Assembly (NCBI RefSeq): GCF_013265555.1
Contig: NZ_CP041345.1
Span: 790,581-854,580, forward strand
Direction of reading: 5' to 3'
From: Tenuifilum thalassicum
GTDB lineage: Bacteria > Bacteroidota > Bacteroidia > Bacteroidales > Tenuifilaceae
DNA length: 64,000 nt
Of this stretch, positions 1 through 8,919 are shown in pieces. A model generated the notes under the pieces. It saw only the letters and a list, made by a program, of their open reading frames with translations, did no database searches and was not told the origin of the DNA. The stretch's first letter is position 1. Each line of letters starts with the position of its first letter. The translations under genes and the position numbers were made by a program.

Positions 1-1110
1 CAACAATTTGAAAAAACCAGCATTTATGACAATAGCACCGGTACTTGGGGCAAAAATGATTATACATCATTAAACGCGTCGATTGGCTCCAAAATGACAA
101 TCTACAATGGTGGAAAGATTAAAAATCTTATTAATCAGAGTAAAAATAATGCAGAATCGGCCCAATATAGTTTGGTAGCAGCAAAAGAACAGATAAGCCT
201 CGAGGTTTTATCGGCATTTATCGATGTACTTTATGCAAAGGAAAACTTGCAGAATAAAAGGTTGCAACTTGAGGAAAGTGAAAAGCAGTACGAGTATGCC
301 AAAGCTAAATACGAAGCCGGAACTCTGTCGCGTACAGACTTCCTTAATGTGAAATCACAGGTTGCAACGGATAAGACCAATCTGGCCGAGGCAGAAAGTA
401 ATTACAGGATGATGCTTGTTAGCTTGATGCAGGTGATTAACATGCCTGTTCAAGATGATTTTACCATTGTTCAACCTGATGTGGATAGTATAGTTAGTCA
501 GAATATTACGACCAATCCTGAGGATGTTTATAGTATAGCGCTAGAACAGCAACCTAATATTAAAGCGGCTGCGCTTAATTTAAAGAGCGCTGAAGTAGGG
601 GTTGAAATTGCTAAAGCTCAAGCATTGCCAAACCTATCATTAAGTGCCGGCCTAGGTACGAGTTTCAACTCGGAGTTTAGCGCTGTCGATTTCGGAAATC
701 AGCTTACCAATAGAATAAATCCTTATGTTGGTATTAGCCTATCCATCCCAGTATTCCAGCAGAAGCAGGCAAAAACCAGTGTAAAAGTAGCACGAATACA
801 GAGTAAAGACATAGCACTTGAATTGATGGAGATAAAAAATAACCTGAGAAAGAGCATCGAGCAGGCTTGTTCCAGCTACCAAACAGCTCAAACTAATTTC
901 ATGGCCTTGCAGGAGGCATTGGAAGCTGAACAAGAATCGTACAATTTGGCTAGTGAGAAGTTCGCTCAAGGAATGGTTAATTCTTTTGATTTGCTTTTGT
1001 CGAAAAATAACCTGGTTAAGATTCGGAATAAGTTTATTCAGGCCAAATATAACCTGGTACTTCAGAAAAAAATCATTGAGTACTACTTAGGAGAACAAAT
1101 AAAACTTTAA
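1..1110 (+). CDS. TolC family outer-membrane efflux protein (5' partial)
   Basis: The frame is open from base 1, so the gene starts upstream of the window; about 369 residues are visible. It looks like an outer-membrane efflux protein of the TolC type: two long helical stretches rich in Ala, Gln, Lys and Glu (the periplasmic coiled-coil barrel) alternate with short beta segments such as NLSLSAGLGTSF and INPYVGISLSIPVF. The two-fold internal repeat is characteristic of the family. It should form the outer-membrane channel for the MacA-like adaptor 17 bp downstream and the ABC pump that follows. The signal peptide and N-terminal part are missing, so the exact subfamily is unknown. Confidence 0.9.
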   Translation, partial: QQFEKTSIYDNSTGTWGKNDYTSLNASIGSKMTIYNGGKIKNLINQSKNNAESAQYSLVAAKEQISLEVLSAFIDVLYAKENLQNKRLQLEESEKQYEYAKAKYEAGTLSRTDFLNVKSQVATDKTNLAEAESNYRMMLVSLMQVINMPVQDDFTIVQPDVDSIVSQNITTNPEDVYSIALEQQPNIKAAALNLKSAEVGVEIAKAQALPNLSLSAGLGTSFNSEFSAVDFGNQLTNRINPYVGISLSIPVFQQKQAKTSVKVARIQSKDIALELMEIKNNLRKSIEQACSSYQTAQTNFMALQEALEAEQESYNLASEKFAQGMVNSFDLLLSKNNLVKIRNKFIQAKYNLVLQKKIIEYYLGEQIKL

Positions 1111-1127
1111 CATAAATAACTTTTGAC

Positions 1128-2402
1128 ATGAAAATGATAAGAAATAAACGCTTCATCTACAGTATGCTTGGAATTGCATTGCTTGTAGTAGCATTTTTCG
1201 TATGGCGATTTAGGGTAACTGAACCGGAATTCTCTTTATCAACTGCAAAAGTTGAACGCGGAACTATTACAAACACTATTACGGCAACCGGTACCTTAGA
1301 GGCAACAAACACGGTTGTTGTTGGAACCCAGGTTTCGGGGGTAATTGAGAAAATTTATGTGGATTTTAATTCCAGGGTAAAAAAAGGGCAGCTCATTGCC
1401 GAGCTCGATAAATCAACACTACTTTCCAGTTTAGAGAATGCTGAGGCCGACCTGGAAAGAGCCGAGGCAAATTTTGAGTATCAAACAGCTCAGCTTGCCA
1501 GGAATAAAATACTATACGAAAAAGGGATGCTCGCTAAAAGCGATTACGATTTAATACTTTACAACTATAAGGTTAGTAAGGCAGAGGTGAAATCGGCAAA
1601 GGCTAACCTTGAAAGGGCACAACGTAATGTAAGCTATGCTTCAATATATTCTCCGATAGATGGGGTTGTTCTGAATCGTGCCGTGGAAGAAGGGCAGACC
1701 GTGGCCGCAGCCATGAATACTCCTGAACTCTTTACCATTACCAACGATTTGTCGGTTATGCAGGTGGAAGCCAATATCGATGAGGCCGATATCGGACAGC
1801 TAAAAGTAGGGCAGCGTGTGGAGTTTACTGTTGATGCCTTCCCTGAAACCACTTTTAATGGGAATGTGTCCGAAATTCGATTGCAACCTAATGAAAATTC
1901 CAATGTTGTTACCTATACGGCTATAATCACGGTAAACAACCCTGACCTAAAGCTAAAGCCGGGAATGACAGCAAGCATTACTGTTTTTATTGAAGAGGCC
2001 CATGATGTCCTAACTGTAAAAGAGAAAGCAACACGTTTTACCCCCGACCCTCAACTTCTGCATCTCTATTTGCAACATGTAGCTAAAATAAAACCCGAAA
2101 AACAGCAGGATGCACCTAAACCGCCTCGAAATGAGGAAAATGTTTTGGACTCGGCACATCGTTTGGTTTGGGTGGTTGATAATGAGGATATATACCCTGT
2201 AGAGGTTGAAACCGGCATTAGCGATGGTACTTATATTGAAATAACTTCAGGGTTACAAGAGGGCGATTTAGTTCTAACTTCGCTTGAGCTATTAGACGAC
2301 AGATCCTTCTCATTACCAGAAAACTCGGGCGACGATATGAAAAGTCCTTTTATCCAGGAAAGGCCGAAAAGGAATGGTGCGGGTGGTCCACCTCCTCATT
2401 AA
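1128..2402 (+). CDS. Efflux periplasmic adaptor, HlyD/MacA type
   Basis: Membrane-fusion protein of 424 residues linking the inner-membrane ABC pump to the TolC channel. One N-terminal membrane anchor (about residues 9-26) is followed by a split biotinyl-lipoyl-like domain (VVVGTQVSGVIEKIYVDF at about 64-81, IYSPIDGVVLNRAVEEGQ at about 174-191), an alpha-helical hairpin between them (about 100-165), then a beta-barrel domain and a membrane-proximal domain. A Pro/Lys/Glu-rich insertion lies at about 310-345, and the C-terminus is Gly/Pro-rich. Its place between a TolC gene and a MacB-like ATPase/permease pair supports a MacA-type role. The substrate is not predictable. Confidence 0.9.
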   Translation: MKMIRNKRFIYSMLGIALLVVAFFVWRFRVTEPEFSLSTAKVERGTITNTITATGTLEATNTVVVGTQVSGVIEKIYVDFNSRVKKGQLIAELDKSTLLSSLENAEADLERAEANFEYQTAQLARNKILYEKGMLAKSDYDLILYNYKVSKAEVKSAKANLERAQRNVSYASIYSPIDGVVLNRAVEEGQTVAAAMNTPELFTITNDLSVMQVEANIDEADIGQLKVGQRVEFTVDAFPETTFNGNVSEIRLQPNENSNVVTYTAIITVNNPDLKLKPGMTASITVFIEEAHDVLTVKEKATRFTPDPQLLHLYLQHVAKIKPEKQQDAPKPPRNEENVLDSAHRLVWVVDNEDIYPVEVETGISDGTYIEITSGLQEGDLVLTSLELLDDRSFSLPENSGDDMKSPFIQERPKRNGAGGPPPH

Positions 2403-2440
2403 TCGTTTAGTGGAAATGTTACTTATTAAAGGTTTGGGTT

Positions 2441-3196
2441 ATGAATGAAAATATAATTGAAGTACGAAGTTTATGTAAGGTGTATCGGGTAGGCGATGAA
2501 ACCATTAATGCGCTATACAATATAGATTTATCTATCCGTAAAGGGGAATTCCTGGCAATCATGGGTGCTAGCGGTTCTGGTAAATCTACCCTGCTGAATA
2601 TTTTGGGGTGCCTTGATTTACCAACTAGTGGCGAGTATTTTTTAGATAATGTAAATATTAAAACGTTGAATAAGAATCAGCTATCGGTTATTAGGAATAG
2701 AAAGCTGGGATTCGTTTTCCAATCGTATAACCTTTTGCCTCGTACAACAGCCCTGGAGAACGTAGAGCTACCATTGCTTTATAATCCTACTGTCAGCGCT
2801 AAGGAACGAAAAGAGCGTGCTGAACAGGCACTAATCTCTGTTGGGCTAAAGGATAGAATGAAACATTTGTCAAACCAAATGTCGGGGGGACAACAACAAC
2901 GAGTTGCCATAGCAAGAGCTTTGGTAAACAATCCGTTAGTTATTTTTGCCGATGAAGCCACCGGAAACCTTGATACGGCCACATCCTATGAGATAATGGA
3001 ACTTTTCCAAAAATTAAACGAGGAAGGAATGACAATTTGCTTTGTAACACACGAACCCGATATTGCAGCATTTACTAAGCGCAATGTGGTTTTTAGGGAC
3101 GGTAAAATTATAAAAGATACATTGGTGAAATCTCAACAGAAGGCTTCTGTGGCTAGAGAGCTGCTTGAGGCTAATAAATATGGGTTTGAAAGCTAA
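2441..3196 (+). CDS. ABC transporter ATP-binding protein, MacB/LolD type
   Basis: ATPase of 251 residues. It shows the Walker A motif GASGSGKST (about 42-50), Q-loop [10 protein letters not shown], signature [15 protein letters not shown], Walker [13 protein letters not shown] and H-loop FVTHEPD. The DEATGNLD form is typical of the MacB/LolD/FtsE group of mechanotransmission ABC systems. It is separate from the permease, which follows after a 10-bp gap, whereas in Proteobacteria MacB fuses both. It powers the adaptor/channel encoded just upstream. Confidence 0.93.
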   Translation: MNENIIEVRSLCKVYRVGDETINALYNIDLSIRKGEFLAIMGASGSGKSTLLNILGCLDLPTSGEYFLDNVNIKTLNKNQLSVIRNRKLGFVFQSYNLLPRTTALENVELPLLYNPTVSAKERKERAEQALISVGLKDRMKHLSNQMSGGQQQRVAIARALVNNPLVIFADEATGNLDTATSYEIMELFQKLNEEGMTICFVTHEPDIAAFTKRNVVFRDGKIIKDTLVKSQQKASVARELLEANKYGFES

Positions 3197-3206
3197 AACA
3201 TGAATT

Positions 3207-4427
3207 ATGAAGTTTATTAATCTTATAAAAATTGCCATAGCCGCTATAAGGAGGAACAAAATGCGGTCGTTTCTAACCATGCTTGGTATTGTTATTGGGG
3301 TTGCCGCTGTTATTGCAATGCTCGCTATTGGGCAGGGCTCCAATGCAAGTATTCGTAAAACTATCAGCTCTATGGGAACAAACCTAATTAACGTTGTCCC
3401 TGCTGTTCAAAATAAGGGCGGTGTTCGCCAGGGGCGAGATGCTTCGCCTACTCTTTTTGTTGATGATGTTACATACCTGCGGCAAAACAGTCAACTAATT
3501 GATGCCATCTCTCCCGAACTCGATGTTAGCGGTCAGGTTGTTTACGGCTCCAAAAATTGGCCTACAACTATTTATAGCGGAAATGAGGATTATCCGCACA
3601 TCAAAAAGTATGAGGTGGCTACAGGCAGAATGTATACAACCCAAGAAATTAAAACCGCTGCCAAGGTTTGCCTTGTGGGGCAAACGGTTATTGAGAATAT
3701 TTTTGAGGAAGGGGAGAACCCTATTGGAAAAACCATTCGATTCAATAGCATACCATTTAAGATTATTGGAACTTTAAAAGAAAAAGGCGACAATACCTTT
3801 GGTCAGGATCAGGATGACATGATTCTTGCTCCTTATACAACCGTTATGAAACGTTTGTTCCGTCAAAACTTTTTACGCGCTATTGTCGTTTCAGCAAAAT
3901 CCGAAGATTTAATTTCCGAAACAAGTAATGAGATAACCCAGCTTCTAAGAGAATCACATAAGTTGAAGGATAGCCAAGACGATGACTTTGAACTTAGGAC
4001 TCAAGAGGAGCTAATTAGCAACTTTGGTTCAATTTCAGAAATGATGCTCGTACTCCTTGGCTCAATTGCTGCTATTTCGCTGGTAGTAGGTGGGATTGGT
4101 ATAATGAATATTATGTATGTGTCTGTTACAGAACGGACTCGCGAAATTGGACTTCGAATGGCTATTGGGGGTAAAGGAAGTGACATCCTGCGCCAATTCC
4201 TTTTAGAGGCTCTCCTGCTTAGCATTATAGGTGGACTTATAGGTGTTGGGGTGGGCGTATTCTCATCTCATATCGTTGAAAGTATCTTGGGCTGGCCTAT
4301 CCTTATTACAGCCGATTCAATTGCCCTCTCATTTCTTTTTTGTACCTTTATTGGTGTGTTTTTTGGTTGGTATCCGGCTCGTAAGGCCTCAGCTTTAAAC
4401 CCTATTGATGCTCTCCGTCATGAGTAA
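3207..4427 (+). CDS. ABC transporter permease, MacB/FtsX family
   Basis: Inner-membrane subunit of 406 residues. It has the MacB topology: one N-terminal transmembrane helix (about 20-42), a large periplasmic domain (MacB_PCD, about 45-240), then three C-terminal helices (FtsX domain, about 280-400) ending YPARKASALNPIDALRHE, the classical MacB/LolC C-terminal motif. It pairs with the ATPase upstream. Its last 8 bases overlap the start of the sensor kinase gene, so the export system and the two-component genes are probably co-transcribed. Confidence 0.92.
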   Translation: MKFINLIKIAIAAIRRNKMRSFLTMLGIVIGVAAVIAMLAIGQGSNASIRKTISSMGTNLINVVPAVQNKGGVRQGRDASPTLFVDDVTYLRQNSQLIDAISPELDVSGQVVYGSKNWPTTIYSGNEDYPHIKKYEVATGRMYTTQEIKTAAKVCLVGQTVIENIFEEGENPIGKTIRFNSIPFKIIGTLKEKGDNTFGQDQDDMILAPYTTVMKRLFRQNFLRAIVVSAKSEDLISETSNEITQLLRESHKLKDSQDDDFELRTQEELISNFGSISEMMLVLLGSIAAISLVVGGIGIMNIMYVSVTERTREIGLRMAIGGKGSDILRQFLLEALLLSIIGGLIGVGVGVFSSHIVESILGWPILITADSIALSFLFCTFIGVFFGWYPARKASALNPIDALRHE

Positions 4428-5529
4428 AGAATTGAAGAACCTGCAAAACTTGTTCTCGAAAAATATGGTAGAAAGGTGGTTGCCACACCTGATTGGCTTG
4501 CTGCTGTTCCTAATCCTGCCAGTGTTTGTTTTTAATAGAAATAATGTCCGTGATGTCTTCTGGATGTACAACTACTATTACCAGCTGGCTTTTATGATTG
4601 TGGCTTTTTATGGCAACTACTTGTTTATCGTTCCTCGATTCTTCTTCTCAAAAAGAAAAGTGTACTTCTTTTTAGCCCTATTCCTTTTTGTTTCTTTATT
4701 GCTGGTTATTTCTCAGTATTTATACGAATATTTTCAGCTCGAAGACTTTCGACCCGATAGATTTTCCAATGTGATTACCCAGGTTAGAGCTAAAAACAGG
4801 TTTGGCTTGCATCCAAAACTTATTGATAACTTCTTGCTATTACTAATTGTAATTGGTTTTAGCAGTGGGATGGCAATTACCCAACAGCTAAGATTAAATG
4901 AGGCTAAGCAAAAGGAAATTGAAAAAGCACGTGTCGACTCGGAACTTGCCTTCTTACGAAACCAAATTAGCCCACACTTCTTTTTTAACGCCCTTAATAA
5001 CATATATGGTTTAATTGCCATTGACAGCGATAAAGCACAAAAGGCCGTTGAGAAATTGTCTGGTCTAATGCGCTATCTAATCTACGACTCTAATATTGAG
5101 GTTGTTGACCTGAAAAAGGAATTCGACTTTACTTTAAGATATATTGAATTGATGCAGCAGCGTTTGAGCTCAAAAGTGAAGCTAGACATTGATATCTCAA
5201 AGGAGGTGCCCGATGGCCAAATCCCTCCTCTGCTTTTCCTTCCCTTTATTGAGAATGCATTTAAGCATGGTATTAGCTATCGCGAGAACTCGTTCATTTC
5301 CATCGCCCTTAAAGTTGACAGTGAAAATGTTATTTTTAGCTGTAGCAATAGTATTCCAAGCAGAAATGAACAAAAAAGTGTAAAGGGTGGTCTCGGTATT
5401 GAGAACATAAAAAAACGGTTAGCTTTAATATTTAGAAATTCTTATAAACTTGATATCACTCAAAATGATAAAGTCTTTAGCGTTCTCCTTGTAGTACCAT
5501 ATACAAGAGAAAAGCATATTTTTAGCTAA
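4420..5529 (+). CDS. LytS/YehU-type sensor histidine kinase
   Basis: Membrane kinase of 369 residues from the ATG at 4420; in-frame TTG 4405 and ATG 4408 lie further inside the permease gene. Four hydrophobic helices (about 23-40, 55-73, 82-100, 135-153) have no extracytoplasmic sensor domain. The His_kinase motif RNQISPHFFFNALN contains the phospho-acceptor His near residue 186. A HATPase_c domain follows, with the N-box LPFIENAFKHG and the G-box GGLGIENIKKRL. The response regulator starts 22 bp after its stop, and the gene overlaps the permease. The signal is unknown; control of the efflux operon is a reasonable inference from position. Confidence 0.92.
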   Translation: MSKELKNLQNLFSKNMVERWLPHLIGLLLFLILPVFVFNRNNVRDVFWMYNYYYQLAFMIVAFYGNYLFIVPRFFFSKRKVYFFLALFLFVSLLLVISQYLYEYFQLEDFRPDRFSNVITQVRAKNRFGLHPKLIDNFLLLLIVIGFSSGMAITQQLRLNEAKQKEIEKARVDSELAFLRNQISPHFFFNALNNIYGLIAIDSDKAQKAVEKLSGLMRYLIYDSNIEVVDLKKEFDFTLRYIELMQQRLSSKVKLDIDISKEVPDGQIPPLLFLPFIENAFKHGISYRENSFISIALKVDSENVIFSCSNSIPSRNEQKSVKGGLGIENIKKRLALIFRNSYKLDITQNDKVFSVLLVVPYTREKHIFS

Positions 5530-5551
5530 TCGGGCATATTGATTTTGACCA

Positions 5552-6277
5552 ATGAGTAGAATAACGTGCATAGCAATTGACGATGAACCTATTGCCCTGG
5601 CAATAATAGTTTCACACATTAAAAAGATTCCTTACCTTGACCTTCTTGCAGAGTTTGACAACCCTGTAGATGCCTTGGAGTTTCTGCAGGATAATAAAGT
5701 TCAACTTATTTTTCTCGATATTAACATGCCCGATCTGTCGGGCGTTGAATTTGCCAGAGCTCTCGATAAAAACTGTAAAATAATCTTTACGACTGCCCAC
5801 GATAAATATGCCATTGAAGGTTTTCAACTTCACGCTTTAGATTATCTGTTGAAACCCATTAGTTTTGAGGTGTTTGCAGGTTCCGTGCTGCATGCTAAAG
5901 AGTACTTTGACCTTTTGAATGCCGGCAGTGCCGACAGACAAATTACCGCGGATTTAAAATACCTTTTCGTAAAGGCTGGTTACCAAATTCATAAAGTTGA
6001 CTTTGATAACATCCTGTATTTCGAAGGGCTGAAAGATTATGTCAAGCTTTATACAAAAGGCTCCCTAAAACCGATAGTCTTTTACTCTACAATGAAAGCC
6101 TTAGAAGAAAAGCTGCCGCCAGACCTGTTCATGCGAATACATCGTTCCTATATCGTTGCCTTAAATGAAATTGAAACTATAGAACACGATAGAATTATCT
6201 TTGGCGATAAACGAATACCCATAAGCAAACAGTACAAACCCTTGTTCGAGGAGTTCCTGAAAAAGAAATTCCTGTAA
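5552..6277 (+). CDS. LytTR-family response regulator
   Basis: DNA-binding response regulator of 241 residues. The receiver domain (about 4-115) has the acidic pair D10/D11, phospho-acceptor D56 in FLDINMPDLSG and K101 in YLLKPIS. The C-terminal half (about 135-240) is a LytTR domain with the typical LYFEGLKDYVKLYT and MRIHRSYIVALNEI motifs. It is the cognate partner of the kinase just upstream. LytTR regulators usually bind paired direct repeats; I did not identify their sites here. Confidence 0.94.
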   Translation: MSRITCIAIDDEPIALAIIVSHIKKIPYLDLLAEFDNPVDALEFLQDNKVQLIFLDINMPDLSGVEFARALDKNCKIIFTTAHDKYAIEGFQLHALDYLLKPISFEVFAGSVLHAKEYFDLLNAGSADRQITADLKYLFVKAGYQIHKVDFDNILYFEGLKDYVKLYTKGSLKPIVFYSTMKALEEKLPPDLFMRIHRSYIVALNEIETIEHDRIIFGDKRIPISKQYKPLFEEFLKKKFL

Positions 6278-6379
6278 GGTTTCGTTAAATTTATCACCGT
6301 CAAACTGCTGATTCTTGGATTTAATATCTGAACTATTCCTCCAGATTTATTTCACTTTTTCAGTTCATCTTACCTAAAC

Positions 6380-6408
6380 TTGTTTATTAAAAATTCTCAC
6401 TATTTTCG
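6380..6408 (+). promoter_or_regulatory. Candidate promoter for the small basic secreted protein
   Basis: TTG at 6380-6382 lies 18 bp before TATTTTCG at 6401-6408, one mismatch from the Bacteroidota -7 consensus TAnnTTTG. It would give a 5' UTR of about 45 nt for the gene at 6462. The match is weak. Confidence 0.35.
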
Positions 6409-6461
6409 GTAGGGTAATTTCTTATTCGGTTTTACTATATACAAAACAAAACTCAAAGATT

Positions 6462-6872
6462 ATGAAAGCATCAGTAAAGATTTCGTTTTTTGCAATGGCA
6501 CTTGTGGCCTTTACTGCTATATCGGCCCATGCTCAAAGTGTGGTTAAGGTAAAGCCCGCTAAAAAGGTAGTAGTGGTTAAGAAAACAAGGCCACATAGGG
6601 TAAAGAAAGTTGTAGTTTACCACCCTCGTTGGGCACATAAGAAGGTGTTTCACCATCGTTGGGTTTACTTCCCAAGGTACAACTTTTATTGGGACAATGT
6701 TCGTGAGGTTTACGTTTACAAACGTGGCACAGTTTGGGTTACATCAGTAAAAGCGCCCGAAGTGATTGTTAATGCCGATTTAGAAAACGAAAAGCAGGTG
6801 GAGCTATCCGAAGACAACGACAACGTCGACGAGGTGTATCTTAAAAACGATGAGCATCAGAAGTTGGAATAG
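6462..6872 (+). CDS. Small secreted basic protein of unknown function
   Basis: 136 residues. A signal peptide is clear (FFAMALVAFTAISAHAQS, cleavage near residue 24). The mature part starts with a strongly basic stretch of Lys, Val, Arg and His (about 28-70, for example VVVKKTRPHRVKKVVVY), passes through an aromatic-rich segment (WVYFPRYNFYWDN) and ends in an acidic tail rich in Asp and Glu. I do not recognise a named family. The basic/aromatic/acidic layout resembles small periplasmic or surface proteins of Bacteroidota annotated as hypothetical. It stands alone between the regulator gene and a terminator at 6895. Confidence 0.7.
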   Translation: MKASVKISFFAMALVAFTAISAHAQSVVKVKPAKKVVVVKKTRPHRVKKVVVYHPRWAHKKVFHHRWVYFPRYNFYWDNVREVYVYKRGTVWVTSVKAPEVIVNADLENEKQVELSEDNDNVDEVYLKNDEHQKLE

Positions 6873-6894
6873 ATTTTCCAATAACTTCATATTG

Positions 6895-6940
6895 AAAAGG
6901 GCTGTCGATTACATGCGACAGCCTTTACTTTTTTTCTGTT
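6895..6940 (+). terminator. Rho-independent terminator
   Basis: GGCTGTCG (6900-6907) pairs with CGACAGCC (6916-6923), flanked by A-rich and T-rich sequence ending in a run of T at 6929-6936. It ends the transcript of the small secreted protein. Confidence 0.75.
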
Positions 6941-7077
6941 TTGTTTAATAAAATGAATCTAAAAGTCATTATAAATTTGATAATTATAATTATTTCATAA
7001 ATTTATAGGTACATTGTGTTTAAAATATGAACCTATTCAAATACGGATTTTGAATAGAATCAATACTAAAAATTAAG

Positions 7078-7488
7078 ATGAAGCCTTTTATCGTTTTAAT
7101 GTTTTTAGTCTTACATTCGGTAAAATTACATTGTCAGCTTGTCCTTAGGATTGAAATTCAAGGTTTAAGGAATAACAGGGGTTGCGTCTATGTCGATTTC
7201 CGCGATTCAAATAATCGCACAATAGATACATTTAGCCAAAACATAAAAGGGGACCATTGCAGTTTTGTTATTCCCAACCTAAAGGAGGGAGCATACGCGT
7301 TTAGGCTTTTTCATGATGAAAATGGCAATAAAAAGTTGGACTCAAACTGGTTGGGAATTCCTATTGAAGGTTTTGGGTTCTCAAATAATGCTATGGGACG
7401 ATTTGGCCCGCCCGATTTTATTGAAACGCTTTTTGAAGTTAAGTCCGATACCATAGTTAGTTGTAAAATGAGGTATTTTAATTTTTGA
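7078..7488 (+). CDS. DUF2141 domain-containing secreted protein
   Basis: 136 residues with a short N-terminal signal peptide (FIVLMFLVLHSVKLHCQ). The rest matches the DUF2141 pattern: an initial RIEIQGLRNNRG strand, then FHDENGNKKLDSNWLG and IEGFGFSNNA. This conserved Asp/Asn-rich loop is typical of the family and may bind metal. DUF2141 proteins are common in Bacteroidota and have no firm function. It begins a tightly spaced same-strand gene run: the next gene starts 4 bp after its stop, and the run reaches to 13132. Confidence 0.8.
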   Translation: MKPFIVLMFLVLHSVKLHCQLVLRIEIQGLRNNRGCVYVDFRDSNNRTIDTFSQNIKGDHCSFVIPNLKEGAYAFRLFHDENGNKKLDSNWLGIPIEGFGFSNNAMGRFGPPDFIETLFEVKSDTIVSCKMRYFNF

Positions 7489-7492
7489 AAAT

Positions 7493-7951
7493 ATGGATGA
7501 ACTTATTAATAACCAGGAAAAAAGGCTAACGCTCGATATAGTAAAGGAGCTTTGGACAAAAACATACAACACTGCAGGTAAGCCCGATTGGTCTCACATT
7601 CTACCTTACTATCATAAGGATATCCTTTTTAGGGATTCCATTCAGGAAATTCGTGGTTTCGAAGAGTTCAAAGCCATGACTGAAAGGTTGACAAAACGCT
7701 CGAAGGATCTAAAAATGAAGCTGGTAAGGGCGGCACAAGATGGAAACGATTTTTACATTGAGTGGGAAATGACTATTGGGTTTAAGAAATATCCCAATTC
7801 GGTTATGTATGGAATGAGCCGGCTTACAACAAACGATGAGGGGAAGATAATTGAGCAGCGCGATTACTACGACCTTTGGGGCGATATTTTCGATAATATT
7901 CCCCGTTTTGGTAAGGCATATCGTAAGTTTATGAAGAAAAAGTTTGGATAA
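7493..7951 (+). CDS. NTF2-like (SnoaL-type) protein
   Basis: 152 residues without a signal peptide. The N-terminal helix followed by DWSHILPYYHKDILFRDSIQEIRGFEEFKAM and the later YIEWEMTI and GMSRLTTNDEGKIIEQRDYYD strands fit the alpha+beta cone of the NTF2-like superfamily, which includes SnoaL cyclases, ketosteroid isomerase-like enzymes and limonene-epoxide-hydrolase-like folds. The stop codon overlaps the ATG of the following SDR gene by 1 bp. Context suggests it acts on the same small hydrophobic substrate as the SDR and FAD enzymes. The catalytic role, if any, cannot be assigned. Confidence 0.75.
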   Translation: MDELINNQEKRLTLDIVKELWTKTYNTAGKPDWSHILPYYHKDILFRDSIQEIRGFEEFKAMTERLTKRSKDLKMKLVRAAQDGNDFYIEWEMTIGFKKYPNSVMYGMSRLTTNDEGKIIEQRDYYDLWGDIFDNIPRFGKAYRKFMKKKFG

Positions 7952-8916
7952 TGACAAAAGCAGAGTATAGGAAAAGAGTTTGGAAATACGTTAAACAATA
8001 TGAGTGGTCCAACGTATTTGCCATGATTAGAAACAATCGCAAATCCCCAGAGATTTGCGATAACGATTTTACAGGTAAAAACGTTGTGATTACCGGAGCC
8101 ACTTCGGGAATTGGTTACTATGTGGCAAGGAAGTATGCCTCAAAAGGGGCAAACCTCATTTGCATTAATCGAAATAAAGAAAAATCGGAGAACCTAAAGC
8201 TGGAAATAGAGTCCGAGTATCATGTTAGGGTCGATTACTTTATTGCCGATTTAAGTAGCATTGAACAAATTCATGCTGCAGCCGACTTTTTGGTGAATAT
8301 TGATAGGCCAATTGATGTTATTATACACAATGCGGGCATTTTTCTTACAAAAAAGGAGCTTACTCCAGAAGGATTTGATAAGGTATTTATAGTTCACTAC
8401 CTTTCCTCTTTTATTATCAACTATAAGCTTATCAACAAGCTTAAATCACAGGGTAAGGCCAGAATAATACTTGTTAATTCCGAAGGACATAGGTTTGCAG
8501 CCTGGGGTCTAAGGTTGGATGACTTGAACTGGGAGAAACGACGTTACTCTGGTCTAAAGAGCTATGGCTCAGCAAAGCTTGCCCAGCTACTTTCAATGCT
8601 CAAATTCGCTGAAGAGTTCAATGATTGCGGGGTTACAATTAATGCCATGCATCCAGGTGCTGTGAAATCTGAATCGGGGAAGGATAATGGGAAATTTTAT
8701 AGGTGGTATAAACGGAATATTCTGGACAAAAGGCTTAAACCTGCATCTATTTCAGCTGAAGCAATCTATTTTCTAGGAGTTTCTCACAAAGTCGAAAATA
8801 TTAGTGGGAAATTCTTCAACTTGACCACTTTAGAAGACCCTACTCCTCCTGCACTTGATTATGATGTTGCACGTGAGTTGTGGAATATTAGTTTGCTAAT
8901 GTCGAAAATGGTTTGA
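7951..8916 (+). CDS. Short-chain dehydrogenase/reductase (SDR)
   Basis: 321 residues. A Rossmann core begins at about residue 44 with the cofactor motif TGATSGIG, then an Asn-Ala-Gly motif (IIHNAGIF), a catalytic Ser in LVNSEGH and the YxxxK pair in SYGSAK. The length and the basic N-terminal extension resemble the retinol-dehydrogenase/WW-oxidoreductase-like SDRs of eukaryotes and their bacterial relatives, which act on lipophilic alcohols or ketones. The gene is 3 bp from the first FAD enzyme, so co-transcription is nearly certain. The substrate is unknown. Confidence 0.88.
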   Translation: MTKAEYRKRVWKYVKQYEWSNVFAMIRNNRKSPEICDNDFTGKNVVITGATSGIGYYVARKYASKGANLICINRNKEKSENLKLEIESEYHVRVDYFIADLSSIEQIHAAADFLVNIDRPIDVIIHNAGIFLTKKELTPEGFDKVFIVHYLSSFIINYKLINKLKSQGKARIILVNSEGHRFAAWGLRLDDLNWEKRRYSGLKSYGSAKLAQLLSMLKFAEEFNDCGVTINAMHPGAVKSESGKDNGKFYRWYKRNILDKRLKPASISAEAIYFLGVSHKVENISGKFFNLTTLEDPTPPALDYDVARELWNISLLMSKMV

Positions 8917-8919
8917 ACT

